Source: Hydractinia symbiolongicarpus (Eukaryota > Cnidaria > Hydrozoa > Anthoathecata > Hydractiniidae). Taken from it: a DNA stretch of 64,000 nt. Numbering within the stretch: the first letter of the stretch is position 1; each line of letters begins with the position of its first letter. The position numbers and the translations under genes were made by a program. The notes beneath the pieces are model-generated. The model worked only from the letters and a program-made list of their open reading frames with translations. It was not told the DNA's origin and made no database searches. Of the stretch, positions 24,582 to 35,900 are shown piece after piece. The stretch is taken from contig NC_079885.1 of the NCBI RefSeq assembly GCF_029227915.1, forward strand, positions 25,545,001 through 25,609,000, written 5' to 3'.

Positions 24582-26180
24582 TTCATTTAAAAACTTTTAA
24601 AATGCGATCTAAAAAAGCTTTTCTATCGCCGCTTTTCGTTCTTAAGTTTTTAAAATGCAATCTAAAAAAGCTTTTAAAATATCTTTAAAGTGCTTTTTAA
24701 TTTTTCAAACTATACCACAATTTCAACATAATTTTTTATAAAGGAATAATAATAGTTATAGAAGTAAAAAAAAATCTAGTAAAATACGAATGCTCTCAAA
24801 AGAAGTTATTTAATACACCTCATTTTCTATAAAAAATAGTTGTAAAGGCTTTAACTTTAAATGTTAATGGCAATAACTCTACACTTTAAACATGTGAAGA
24901 AATTGTAAATATTGTTGTCAAACTGTTGCACAAAGAATAATATTACTATTTCCATGGTCAGCAACTTTTCAGCTCACCTTTTGCAATTCTTATTAATATG
25001 AACATTGTAACAAATAAAAGATGTGTAAGACCACAACCAAATTCCAAAAGCCATCTATAAAAATAAAAACCCTTTTTATAGAGTGGTGGAGTACAAAAAA
25101 ATCTGTATATACAAATTCATGCAACAGATTCGTTAGCGAGCAAACTCAGAAATTGTATTTGGTGTCATCAATAAAACAATTCAATTTTCAGCAATTCTCA
25201 GCAAAGTTTTTTTGAGATTGTTGATACTAGTACAATGCAAACATGGTTTCTATTGCTGTTAATTCATAATAAAAAAAGGTTGCTACAGTAGTTTATACAC
25301 ATAGGGCATGTACAATGTTGGCACTTAATGTAATTTGCGACGAGTAGGTCCATGTATATTATATTTACTTCTTAAGCATAGTTTCTACTGGTAACATATG
25401 GATAAGCATAAGACGTTTACACATGCACAATGCATGAATACAGGAAGTGACATAAACATTACAATTACCACCTATAACATAAACATTATATATTATAGCA
25501 AGAGATGAAAAAGGACTTTTTAAGGAGTTTTTTTGAAATTGTTATTGGCTTAAAAAAATAGAAAAGTAAAGAATTCGAAAAGTAAAGTCGGTTAGCAAAA
25601 ATTTCAACACTCTAACAAAGTAAACAACCGCCTAGATGTGGCCTGGAAAGATCAATTACCATTTTTCTATCGCAGTTCTTCGTTCTAAAGTTTTGTTCTT
25701 AAATTTCAGAATCTAAAAAAGCATTTCTATCACCGTTCTTCGTTTAAAAACTTTTAAAATGCGATCTAAAAAAGCTTTTCTATCGCCGCTTTTCGTTCTT
25801 AAGTTTTTAAAATGCAATCTAAAAAAGCTTTTCTATTGACGTTCTTCGTTCTTAAACTTTTAAAATGCAATCTAAAAAAGCTTTTCTATCGCCGCTTTTC
25901 ATTCTTAAATTTTTAAAATGCGATCTAAAAAAGCTTTTCTATCGCCATCTAAAAAACCTTTCTATCACAGTTCTTCATTGTAAAACTTTTAAACTGCGAT
26001 CTAAAAAAGCTTTTCTATCACTGTTCTTTGTTCTTAAGTTTTTAAAGGCGATCTAAAAAAGTTTCTTTATCTTTGTTTTTCATTCTTTAAGTTCTTAAAA
26101 TGCAATCTAAAAAAACTTTCTATTGCAGTTCTTCGTTTTTAAACTTCTTAAATGCGATCTAAAAAAGCATTTCTATCACC
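24582..26180. repeat. 53-bp satellite in two separate blocks
   Basis: A 53-bp unit starting atctaaaaaagcttttctat occurs about 1.6 times at 24593-24690 and about nine times, with divergence, at 25690-26180. The stretch 24582-24680 is almost identical to 25741-25840, so a segment was copied between the blocks. The unit contains AAGCTT and can fold on itself (aaaaaagcttttt). Short open frames here are repeat artefacts. Confidence 0.85.
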
Positions 26181-26191
26181 ACTTAAAAATA

Positions 26192-28540
26192 TTCGATTCG
26201 CAATTTTATCATTTTCTTCGCAGTGATTCGCAAAAATGGCATTTGGATTCACAAATTGCGAATTGCGAGCTGCTAATTGGAACCCTGATTTTGTTAAAGG
26301 AGAAGTAACGAAACGACCTACATACACGTTTTTTTATAATTAAAACATTTTTACATTTTTTGTGTCCTAATTTTGTCCCCAAAAATTGATAATTAAATTA
26401 ACAGTCGCTGCCATTATTGAACAAAAGCCAACTTGGTTTGTACATATTTTGTTGATATGTGACGTCACACCACAGTGTGTATAGATCAAAAGGATTTGTA
26501 AGCAGATGGATGAAGATTCAGTGACTTCTTTGTCTTCTCAGAGTGATTTAAATTTATCGTGAAGTTTAAGCGATGAAGAAGACAAGCTAAATTCTAGTAT
26601 ATATATATATATATATAAAAATCCTCATAGAAAAAATAAATAATATAAATAATTTCCAAGAATTTTTCATTCAAAAAAGGTAAGAAATAAAAAACTTTGA
26701 CATTGCCCTTGGAATGCTTTGCTTTCACAAAATCACTTCCCATGCACTTATTGTGCATAATCATTTGAACTGTTGTTTTTGAAAGTAGCAAATAAAATCA
26801 CCTGTCATCTTTCAAGATGTTTTAATTTAAAAAAATAACACAAGAAACATTTCATAATAAAATAGAACATATATATACAGATAATACTTAATAACTTTCA
26901 AGTGATAAATCCATGTTCAAAACTATCACTACCAAACCCACTTTTACCAAATAGTGCCACTGTCAATTCTTACGTTAACGGTTAATCATTTTTATTAACG
27001 GCCAATGTTTTTTGTTGCCTGTTAACTTTTCTTGTTAACTAATAACAAATTTAATTGATCGTCAATTTAAAAGATTGACTGTTAATAAATTTTGTTGACG
27101 TTAATAATTTTGATTGTAGGTCATTGCAAATATTTTAAGACATAAAATTAACGATTAATTAAATATGTTGTCTGTCGATTTTGAACGGTGCCAGTCAGTT
27201 TAAAATACTAAATTTTAGTCAAATGCACTGAAACTTCAAATCGATTAATTAAATCTTTTGCATCATTTTTTACCGTTCGTATAATGATATGAAAAAACTA
27301 ACAAATCTTTAACAAGATTTATTAACCATCAATAATGTTTATTTTCTGTTAATTAAATTTGTTAACGGTTAAAATTTACGGAGAAGATTTGCAAGTTATA
27401 AATTAACCGTTGGTATTACTTAACTAGGGTCAATTTATTTAGTTGACGCTCAATTTATTTAGTTGACACTCAATTTATCTAGTTGACGGTTAATTTTTTA
27501 GTTGACGTCAATTTATTTTGTTGACGACCACGATATTTAACCAAAGGTTGTTCGGTAGTGCATATTAATGCAGTGGAACATCATTTTATTCTGCTAAAGA
27601 TATTTATTTTAAAGCATAATAAAATTACTTTCAGACAATTACAGGAGACACAGTTTTCCCGTTTAGTATTCCCTCGCTTTGTTTATTCAGACTGCGTTTG
27701 TTTACATCCTAGCGGAATCATGTCACACAAGTTAGTAATTTACAGAACAGAGAACTTTTATGACACTGTCATGGCGGTGACTACAGGACTATTGTGACCT
27801 TAAATATCTAGAGAACCAAAGCTCACAAATATAAAAAATTACACAGTTCATATTCACACTATTCTGAACATTTTAAAATCAACTTGTTATCAATCATTAG
27901 CTAGATCTCAATTAAAAATCCACCATTTGCTATTTGTAATTATCAGGAGAACATTTTGTGAAATCCGTATAATGGGAGATTTTCATTTAGACCAAATCAA
28001 GCAACTGCTCTCATAATTAACTACCTTATACTTGTTTTTAAAAGATTAAGAACTATAATTTGACAAATAAAATTTTTTTAATGGCACTTGTGTATTCACA
28101 AAAAGAATTTACAATAAAGTTAGCTAGAGCATTTATATAGCTAGCGTTATTTTTATAAAAAAAATACTGGCCAGAAAAATAAACCCAAGTCAGTGCTTGT
28201 CTGCTGGCCAGAAATTCTGAAAAAAAATTACTAGGAATCCTTTTTTTTACCACATAAACATGGAGTTTCTACCAAAACATATATACCTATATAGATAAAA
28301 TGCAAAAAGTATTATAATCAAACAAATATCAAATATATTAGCTTAGGGGTATTAGTAAGCTGGATTGCAATATATTTCTTCTCGGGAACAAGGCAATGTT
28401 TTTTGTTGTTGACAAAGTCAGTGCAGCTTGTGAAGTGGATTCGTGCGCAGGCCACACAAAACTATAATGGAAGCGCATGAAAATTATACAAAGCTCAAAG
28501 TTCGTTTATGGTGAAATAGGTGACAGGCAATGTAATGTAG
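26192..28540. other. Intergenic upstream of RanBPM
   Basis: No gene is supported. A CRE-like TGACGTCA lies near 26460. A short plus-strand frame starting at 26506 reads as an acidic/serine-rich peptide and is broken by one TGA. The block from 26970 to 27420 is rich in gttaac/gttaat words in both orientations. Confidence 0.45.
27429..27526. repeat. 20-bp tandem repeat, about five copies
   Basis: Degenerate head-to-tail copies of tcaatttatttagttgacgc. The core gttgac also recurs through the preceding 400 bases, suggesting an older, larger array. Confidence 0.8.
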
Positions 28541-28547
28541 GTAGATG

Positions 28548-29465
28548 TACGATGGCCCTGTGGCTTACTTCTCTTGTAATTTAAAAACACTTTTCTATGA
28601 TTCAAACAGTTTACTTCTGTATTCTTACACTTCTCTTCTGTATTTTAACACTTCTCTTCTGCGCTTAACACTTCTTTGCTTTTTGTGGGCCCTAAACTTT
28701 CTCTTCACAACTAAATTTAGAAATCTGGTCCGCAATTTTACACCCATGGTCTGTATGTTTTTTTTCACATTCGCAAGAAGTATACTTGGCTAACACGTGC
28801 TCAATTTACAAACAGCTCATTGTAGCAGCAGTCCCTGCCTGCATGAATAAAATACTATCACAAATCAATTCCAGATCAGTAGCAGAAGAGTAATTAATTT
28901 TATTTACCAACAGACACAATAAATGGCTGTTCAGAGTCTTTAAAATCATGGTAGTGTCCACCAAGCAAATCACATGCTTTTTCTTTATAAAGAATGTGCT
29001 TTATGAGTTTATCAAAATAAGAATAATGACCACCCTAGTTAGAATTTATTCTTATAAAAGTGTGTATTAAAGAAGATAAAGAAATGACTCAACAAATGGA
29101 GTAGCACAATACATTTTTATCTGAAGTATGTGGCCCACTACACATAAAAGTTGTGAATAGTTAATTACTAAGAATACTTCATCTTTCTCATGGCGGAAGC
29201 AAGTATATAATTTATTCGCCCTTGTCCTAAGGGATTCTCGGCATCATCTCTTATATATTTCGAAAAGACAAAAATCCCTGGGGAAGAGGATGGTCATTTA
29301 TTCAAAAACGTGAGTTATCAAAATCCAGCTCGATCAATATTCTGGTTTAGAATTAGGTCTGGGATTTTTTAAGTTCTTGGAAGAGAAGTGTTTCCCACTT
29401 TTGAAGAGAAGTGTTTGGAACGGAAGAGCAGTTTTTTTATTAAGAAGAGAAGTGAGCCATAAGAG
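28548..29465. mobile_element. Non-autonomous TIR element related to the integrase element at 55417
   Basis: The left end reads TACGATGGCCCTG followed by tggcttacttctctt; the first 13 bases equal bases 2-14 of the element at 55417. Left subterminal copies of aacacttctcttct (28610-28675) are matched in inverse orientation by agaagagaagtgtt words at 29375-29450, ending in aagagaagtgagcc. So the ends are inverted repeats about 900 bp apart. The outer right terminus has decayed and no target duplication was seen. No open frame of note lies inside. Confidence 0.5.
28907..28985 (-). other. Possible orphan coding exon
   Basis: On the minus strand an AAAG-ending possible acceptor precedes about 25 codons reading A-C-D-L-L-G-G-H-Y-H-D-F-K-D-S-E-Q-P-F-I, ending at a plausible donor (GTTG|GTAAAT). 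Composition looks protein-like, unlike its surroundings. I do not recognise the family and found no partner exon. It could be captured host sequence inside the TIR element. Confidence 0.25.
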
Positions 29466-29469
29466 GAAT

Positions 29470-30775
29470 TTTCTGTATTCGGCGACTTGGTTCAGTTTGT
29501 TGCCATAGTGATGATTGACATTTGGCTTAATTGACGAATCGCATTTGTGCTACATCCACCATTTTTAAATTTTCGCTCGGTGAAAACAAACCTAGTTCGT
29601 AGGGGAAGAATGGTAAAAAATGTGGAAATGGAAGAATAATTAGCTAACGAAAGATAGTCGCAATAAAAATCTGTCTGGAAATGATGCTTAGCTATCTGGC
29701 TTTTGCTCCAAAAAATTATCTTAGCTCAAACTTTCTAACATTGTTTTTAAAACTCCAAAATCTGCCTAACTTTTCACTTTTATATAACCCAGTTACCATA
29801 ACCTTGGTTTCAATTAAGATAAAGTTAATTGCATATGAAAGAGCTTCAAAGGTTGTCTAGAAATTTTGAATATTTTTTTTCAAAATTCTTGTTTGACTCT
29901 TTAGAATTTGGATTAGAAGATTCACTGATTATGCATGATGTCATGAACTAGCTCTGCGAGGGTAACACTTTAGACAAGTCGTATAGATTTAAAAATGTTT
30001 TCTGGTCTTCACTTTGACGTTTCGAACATTTTACATAAATTTCAATATTTAGTTACCATAATTATGCTCGATCTAAGGAAATGAACTCATGAACTAGAGC
30101 TAGTTCATGACTTCACTAGTTCATAATTTAGCATAATTAGCGCAACTTTAAAGACAAATATCTTGAGAACGGATAAAAATTTTCAAAAAAATAAAAAGAT
30201 TTCTAGAGAACTTTCGAACTATCTGCTCAACTTAATTTTTGCGGGAGGTAACCTTTAACGTCTCTAATGTTGTGCAACATCTCTTGTGCATCATCTCTTG
30301 TGTGGCTCTTTAGTACAAAAGCTTACAGTGACTGTTGCATTGAAACTGACCTTAATCTAAAATGTCACATTTCTGCCAGTACTGAACTTTACAAATTTTT
30401 TAATCTCCTGTTATATCTCACACCTTAATGCCCCACCTTTCTCCATTTTTTTTTTCTCAAACCAACAAATTTCAATACTTTTTTAACTCAAATAAAAATA
30501 TTATATAGTTTCAATTGCTCTATTTTTAAAGCATTCTGTTTGTTTTTGATGTTTAGTCTTCATTTTAGAAAGAAGTATATACAGTGATTTTTAAGCTTTT
30601 TAGGACTGTTTTTCGTCAGTTCAGAACAAAATGTGGCGATTTTCACACACGATTATCTTTGTTATTAAAATAAACAAAGTTGTTTTTGCTACATTAAAAC
30701 ATGATCGTATGGAGCAACATTGTACTTTGTTCAAAAATTATCAAAATGCAATCCTATGGAACTAAATAAAGCTTT
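29470..30775. other. Intergenic, nothing recognised
   Basis: AT-rich sequence without supported exons. A run of gaactagctctg/gaactagagctag words at about 29940-30120 is the only local repetition noted. Confidence 0.4.
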
Positions 30776-30778
30776 ATT

Positions 30779-31100
30779 AGATAGATAGATGTGCATATTT
30801 TACATGGCTAGCCTCACTAATATCAAGGGATATACCCTGTCTATTATTTCCAGGAGGGGCCATGGCTTATATGGAGAGTCCTAGAGTATTTAATGCTCAT
30901 TTTAAGTTTCGCAGACCCAATTAGGGCCTGCGCTCTACTAAAAAAACTCCCGGAAACATCCAACGGCCCACACATGGAGCCATCCCCCCAATGTCCCTCA
31001 CATGGCTTGGGTTAACCCGGGGCCATGGTACTCGCCCATGTTAAATCGCACCCTGGTCTCTCGCACAGAGTACAAGAGCTATAACCACTAATCTACAGCT
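30779..31100 (-). mobile_element. tRNA-derived SINE
   Basis: Read on the minus strand, the element opens with a tRNA-like head: A-box-like GTAGATTAGTGGTTATAGC (31097 downward) and B-box-like CCAGGGTGCGATTT at 31055-31042. A relatively GC-rich body follows, ending in a simple (TATC)n tail at 30779-30792. This head-body-tail structure is typical of tRNA-derived SINEs. No target duplication was resolved. Confidence 0.7.
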
Positions 31101-31786
31101 TGTTTGGATCATTACAGTATATTGTTTAAACACCATCAAAATGCAATGGTATGGAGCTGAAACAACGCCGTACTTTGTCTTACATAAACTTTGTGGGCAA
31201 AAAAACTGAAAGAAAATTATCACAGATCACTTTTAATATTTAATTTGCAATTGTTTATAGAGAGTTTGTTACTTATTTATATATGCAGTAAATATCTTTA
31301 AAAAAAATTCAATTAAACCCTGCTGATCAGTCTTGCGAGATTTATTTACCTTTATTTGTGAATGACCCAGTTATCATACTGTATTTAATTTCACTTCAAT
31401 TCTCAACAGCTGGAACATTTATGGACAAACAGTCATCAAGGCAGTCCTGGAGGAAGGCTTGGCTTTTTCATACGGTGTGATAATAATGATGTTATGTAAA
31501 ATTACATTCAAAACTAAATACGAAATAATAAGAAAAGAACAAACTATAACAACAGAAAAAGAGAAAACAAACGCAAGCAAGCTTACCACTCGATAAAATA
31601 AATTAATAAAATAATTTAAAGCATTTGGTGTGAAGAGCTTAGACTAAATATATCACGTTTGTAAAACTTGTAAAAAAACTTTACCCTTTACGCTCTTGAT
31701 GCACACTTGTGTAAAGAAAATGTAAGAATACTGTATTGTATATCAATGTCTTCTACTCAAAATTAAAAAAAAAAATTTTAAACATA

Positions 31787-32190
31787 CCGTAATGTTTCGA
31801 ATAAACTTCTGGGGTGTTTATTAAATTTTTTGACATTTTTTTTTGGGGTGGGGGGCATCTATTTGAGGGAGGGGGGGGGGGGGGCATTTATTAGATTTTT
31901 TACAATTCGTCTCTTTTGCAGTTTTTAAGGATACCTATAATATATATGTCTTCATAACAGAAAATAAAAAATATTCACATGTTTTAGAAAATCAACTTCA
32001 AAAGCTAAAAACTAAATTTCCAACCTTAAACCTAAGATTTAGGAAAAAAGTAAGTATACTTTTACTATCGCTTCAAATAAACGGCCCTTATGAGGGAGGG
32101 GCATCTATTAGAGAGGGGGGCGTTTGTTTAAAAAATGGCTGAAAAGGAGGGGTGTTTAATAGAAGGGGGCATTTATTCGAAGCATTACGG
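31787..32190. mobile_element. MITE with TA target duplication
   Basis: A 404-bp element bounded by inverted repeats CCGTAATGTTTCGAATAAA and, reversed, CCGTAATGCTTCGAATAAA (18 of 19 identical), flanked on both sides by TA. The interior has poly-G and gggggcattta words in inverse arrangement. TA duplication points to the Tc1/mariner/pogo group; no transposase is present. Confidence 0.8.
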
Positions 32191-32938
32191 TATGTATATA
32201 AAGAAAATTTTAAGCTTTTTAAATGATATAACAAAATATTTTAAATTCCCTCTTAGTTGTAAAAAATATGCTTTGTTCATTTTTATGCTATGTCATCATT
32301 TATCCGTGCTGATTTTTTTGAATAAAAAAAGAAAGCTTATAGAATAGACTGTTGTTTCTTTTAAAATAGTGATACGGTTTTTAATCTAAGATTTGCTAAT
32401 TTTATTAAGATGGTAGAACAAAAACAAAAGTTTAAAAAAAGCAAAGTTTGAAAAACAATATGTTTATAAAACACAAATTGTTTGAAATACAAAAGTTTTG
32501 AAAAATAATCAAAACTTTTTTAAAAAAACAGGGAGGTTTAAAAAACGAAATGTTTTTAAAAAACAGAAATGTAGTAAAATGTAATAAAAACACACTACTA
32601 CAAATCTGTAAAGAGTTGCCCAAAAGTTGACATGTGCTTTGTTTTTTAATATTAGGATACTTCAGTATTCAAAGCACATTGATGTGAGTCCTGCATTGTT
32701 ATGTATACAGACTATATACAATTGAGCATTAACAGCCCAATTTCCCTAACATGGTGTGAGCTAATTATATAAGACATTGTCTGCCACAACAGCACTTGCT
32801 AAACTTACCATGCCATGGACTGAACCACCTGACTAATTTCTTTCCTGTGCACAATTTATTTTACACAATTAAATATACTGCGTTCTGTTTTTGTCCAATG
32901 TTCCCTATATGCTTGTTTTATTTCTATTCTTATTTTAG
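32191..32938. other. Upstream region of the SLC38A7-like gene
   Basis: AT-rich, with no recognised exon. It should contain the promoter. A possible splice acceptor (ttattttag) ends at 32938, 34 nt before the start codon. Two minimal upstream ATGs (32950 and 32962) each run into a stop within three codons. Confidence 0.4.
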
Positions 32939-32972
32939 TCTATAAAAACATGATAACATAAATGTAGTCAAA

Positions 32973-35900
32973 ATGTTTCAAAAGACTGACAAGGGAAGCT
33001 CCACCAATCAAATTATTGGTGATTTTGATGATCCAAACAACTCATTTCCAGACGAACCGCAAGCACAACTTAACATGCAAGATGCAGATGACTGCCTTCC
33101 ACCCATAGGTGATACTGCTCGGCAACATTCAGACAGCAATGTACAATTTCGTGGTTTAGCTGCATTACCCCCTGGCCACGTGCCATCTTACCGGGCAGTT
33201 TTTCTGATTGCGAATGCTGCATTAGGCGCAGGGTTGTTGAATTTCCCTCAAGCATACATGAATGCTGGTGGAATTGAAATTGCAATAACACTGCAAGCTG
33301 TAAGTAAATTTTGTAAATATTTCTGAAAAACTCCTACGTTACCTCTCACTTGTAATGCAAAATTATTTTAGGGTCTTCTAATTTTTATCATTGGTGCTTT
33401 TCTGATCTTGGCTAGATGTGCTGATCATTCACAAGCTGCGACTTATCAAGATGTATTGCTGTATATGTTAGGAAAGCGAGTGAAAAACGTGTCACAGATA
33501 TTCATTGCTTTATACTTTTTTGGAAGTGCCATGACTTATATTATTATCATTGGTGAACAGCTTTCTTCAGGTATTCAAAGCTGCTTTAAATCTAAAAGCA
33601 CAAAATGTTTTATATATCTAAACAATGCCACTGTCATAATCTCTGACTTTTTAATTTCAAGCCCTATAAGAAAATCTTTTTTGAATATACCTTAATTTAC
33701 CATATTTTCTGGTAAAAATATTTTTTACAAATACGAAACTTATTTTTGAAAGCTGTCTTAAAAATACAAGCCAAACTTTTCCCAACAGTATGAAGGTTTA
33801 ATGTAAAGTAAAATACATTCTATCTTGAAATCATCTGCGAAGATTTAAAATGTTTTTTTGCAATTCAATAGTAATAGAAAAATCGGGACTTGTTTTTGCG
33901 ACCAGTCGACTTTTTCTTACTTTTACTGAACTTATTTTTGCGATTTGCGTAAAAATGTGAAATTTCACAAAAATTGTGGGAAAAGGTTCCAAAATTTAAA
34001 AAATAAGTTCCACAAATAATTTCTTTTACAAAAATTAGGTAAAAAGGTGTAAAGAAGGTATTTATTTGATTTGACAGTTAAAAAAAATCACAATTTGCTC
34101 AAAAACCTTTGTGAATAGGGTCTAAAATTTCAATATAATTATTATAATTTTTGCTTTTCTTAGCAGTTCTGACATAATTGAAGGCATGATATTTGTTCAA
34201 AATACCATTATCTGCTTATAAATTCAATTATTTCAGTTTTTGGACAAATTTTCACATGCTTTTTGAAGTTTTTGACAGACAAATAAAAGTTATTACTTAT
34301 TTTAAACTTATTTAAAAGTTAAAACTAATTTTCAGGTTTTATATAAATCACTGAAAAAAAAGCTAAAAAATAAGGAAATTCCGTAAAATTCGAAAAGATC
34401 GGGAAGTTTGATGTCTAATAATAAATACTCAAAAGTATCATAACTATGCAGCATTGGATAAAATAGTTATTAAAAAAATGGCAGCAGGGTCGGAACTAAT
34501 TTTATACAAATTAAAGAATACAATTTCTTTAATTAAAAAGGTAAAAATAAAAAATTGAACTTCCTTCACCACTAAAGATTTCACTAGACTACGGGGTAGC
34601 ATAAATTTTCAAATTGTATGTTATTTTCTTATTATTACAATGTTAAAAGTAAGGAGAATGTCACCAGAGGATTTGACGCAACATTGATGTTAAGACCTGG
34701 TTTGACATTCGTTATTGTATAATAGATAAAGCAAAACTTATTTTTATAAAATTTTTAATGTAATGATGGAAAAAGACAACAACGAATTGTTTCAACATAT
34801 CCATATTTTCCCCAGGTTGGCATGATCACACTAAATTTTTTAAATTTAGCAATCAAATCATGAGATCTGCCAATTTATAATACCTGGCCTTCTATCTGTG
34901 AGTGAAAGATGGTAGCTGTGAGTTGCAGAGGGCAATTTTCCTGCAGATTTTTTTAAAACCAGATTAGTGTATTTGTAATACAATAAGCAATTCAAAGTTA
35001 TGTTTATGTAATAAAGTATTTTTCTTTTTATAGTATTGGAGTTTGCTAGTAATACTTCTGGAAATTGGTACACTGACAAAAGATTTTTATTTTGTTTGTT
35101 TGCTTTGCTTTTCTTGCTTCCACTTTGTATCCCAAGACGACTGAAAGCATTGAGTTATACTAGGTAAGTTGAATTTGCAAGCCACGTTGTAAATGTACAA
35201 AAAAATACCTAAGCAACTCTAGTCAGGAATTTGTCCCAAAAATGGTTTTGCAGTATGTAAGACTTTTACTCCTGTGAAGTTATGTTTAACTCCTAAAGAA
35301 AAACCTACTATTTGTTTCGCCTACCATGTATTGGAAAATCTGTCAAAACCAGATTTAGTTTTTGGCCATTACAATTCCTTAAGGTTTATAATTGACTTCG
35401 ATTGCTCACAAAAGAATCCTATACTTGGTCTATTACTTATAGGTAAATTTTGTTTTGTTCATTATTAATCCTTTCACCTTGTAAAGTCAAGTTTGTGTTA
35501 CGTACCGTAATATCCATATATAACACGTTTTAACGATAAATCACTGATGATGTTTCAAAGGGAAGGCTATATTGGGGTACTTTACCTTAATATAGCCTTT
35601 CCTTTGACACATGGTGGTATGTATTTTTATTACAAAGTAGAAACTTTGTGATAAGACCACCACTGATATGTATCTCTTTATAAGGGAAGGGATATACATG
35701 GCTTCACAGGAGATGTTCAACGTGTTATGTACAGTTTACCTAAGGATAAAAGAATACGAGGTACTTGCTTAAAAACCCCTGATACATTGCATTTAATATA
35801 TTTCCACATCCATTTGATTTACTATACAGATTTTTTCTCTTTGTCTAACCGATGATATTTTTTTAGTTTTTTCGGTGGAGTTGGTGCTTTCTTCATTGCG

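Noticed and set aside
31411-31610. Possible plus-strand exon after a ctcaacag acceptor
   Set aside because: Frame becomes a Lys/Thr-rich run to a stop, with no donor, partner exon or family match.
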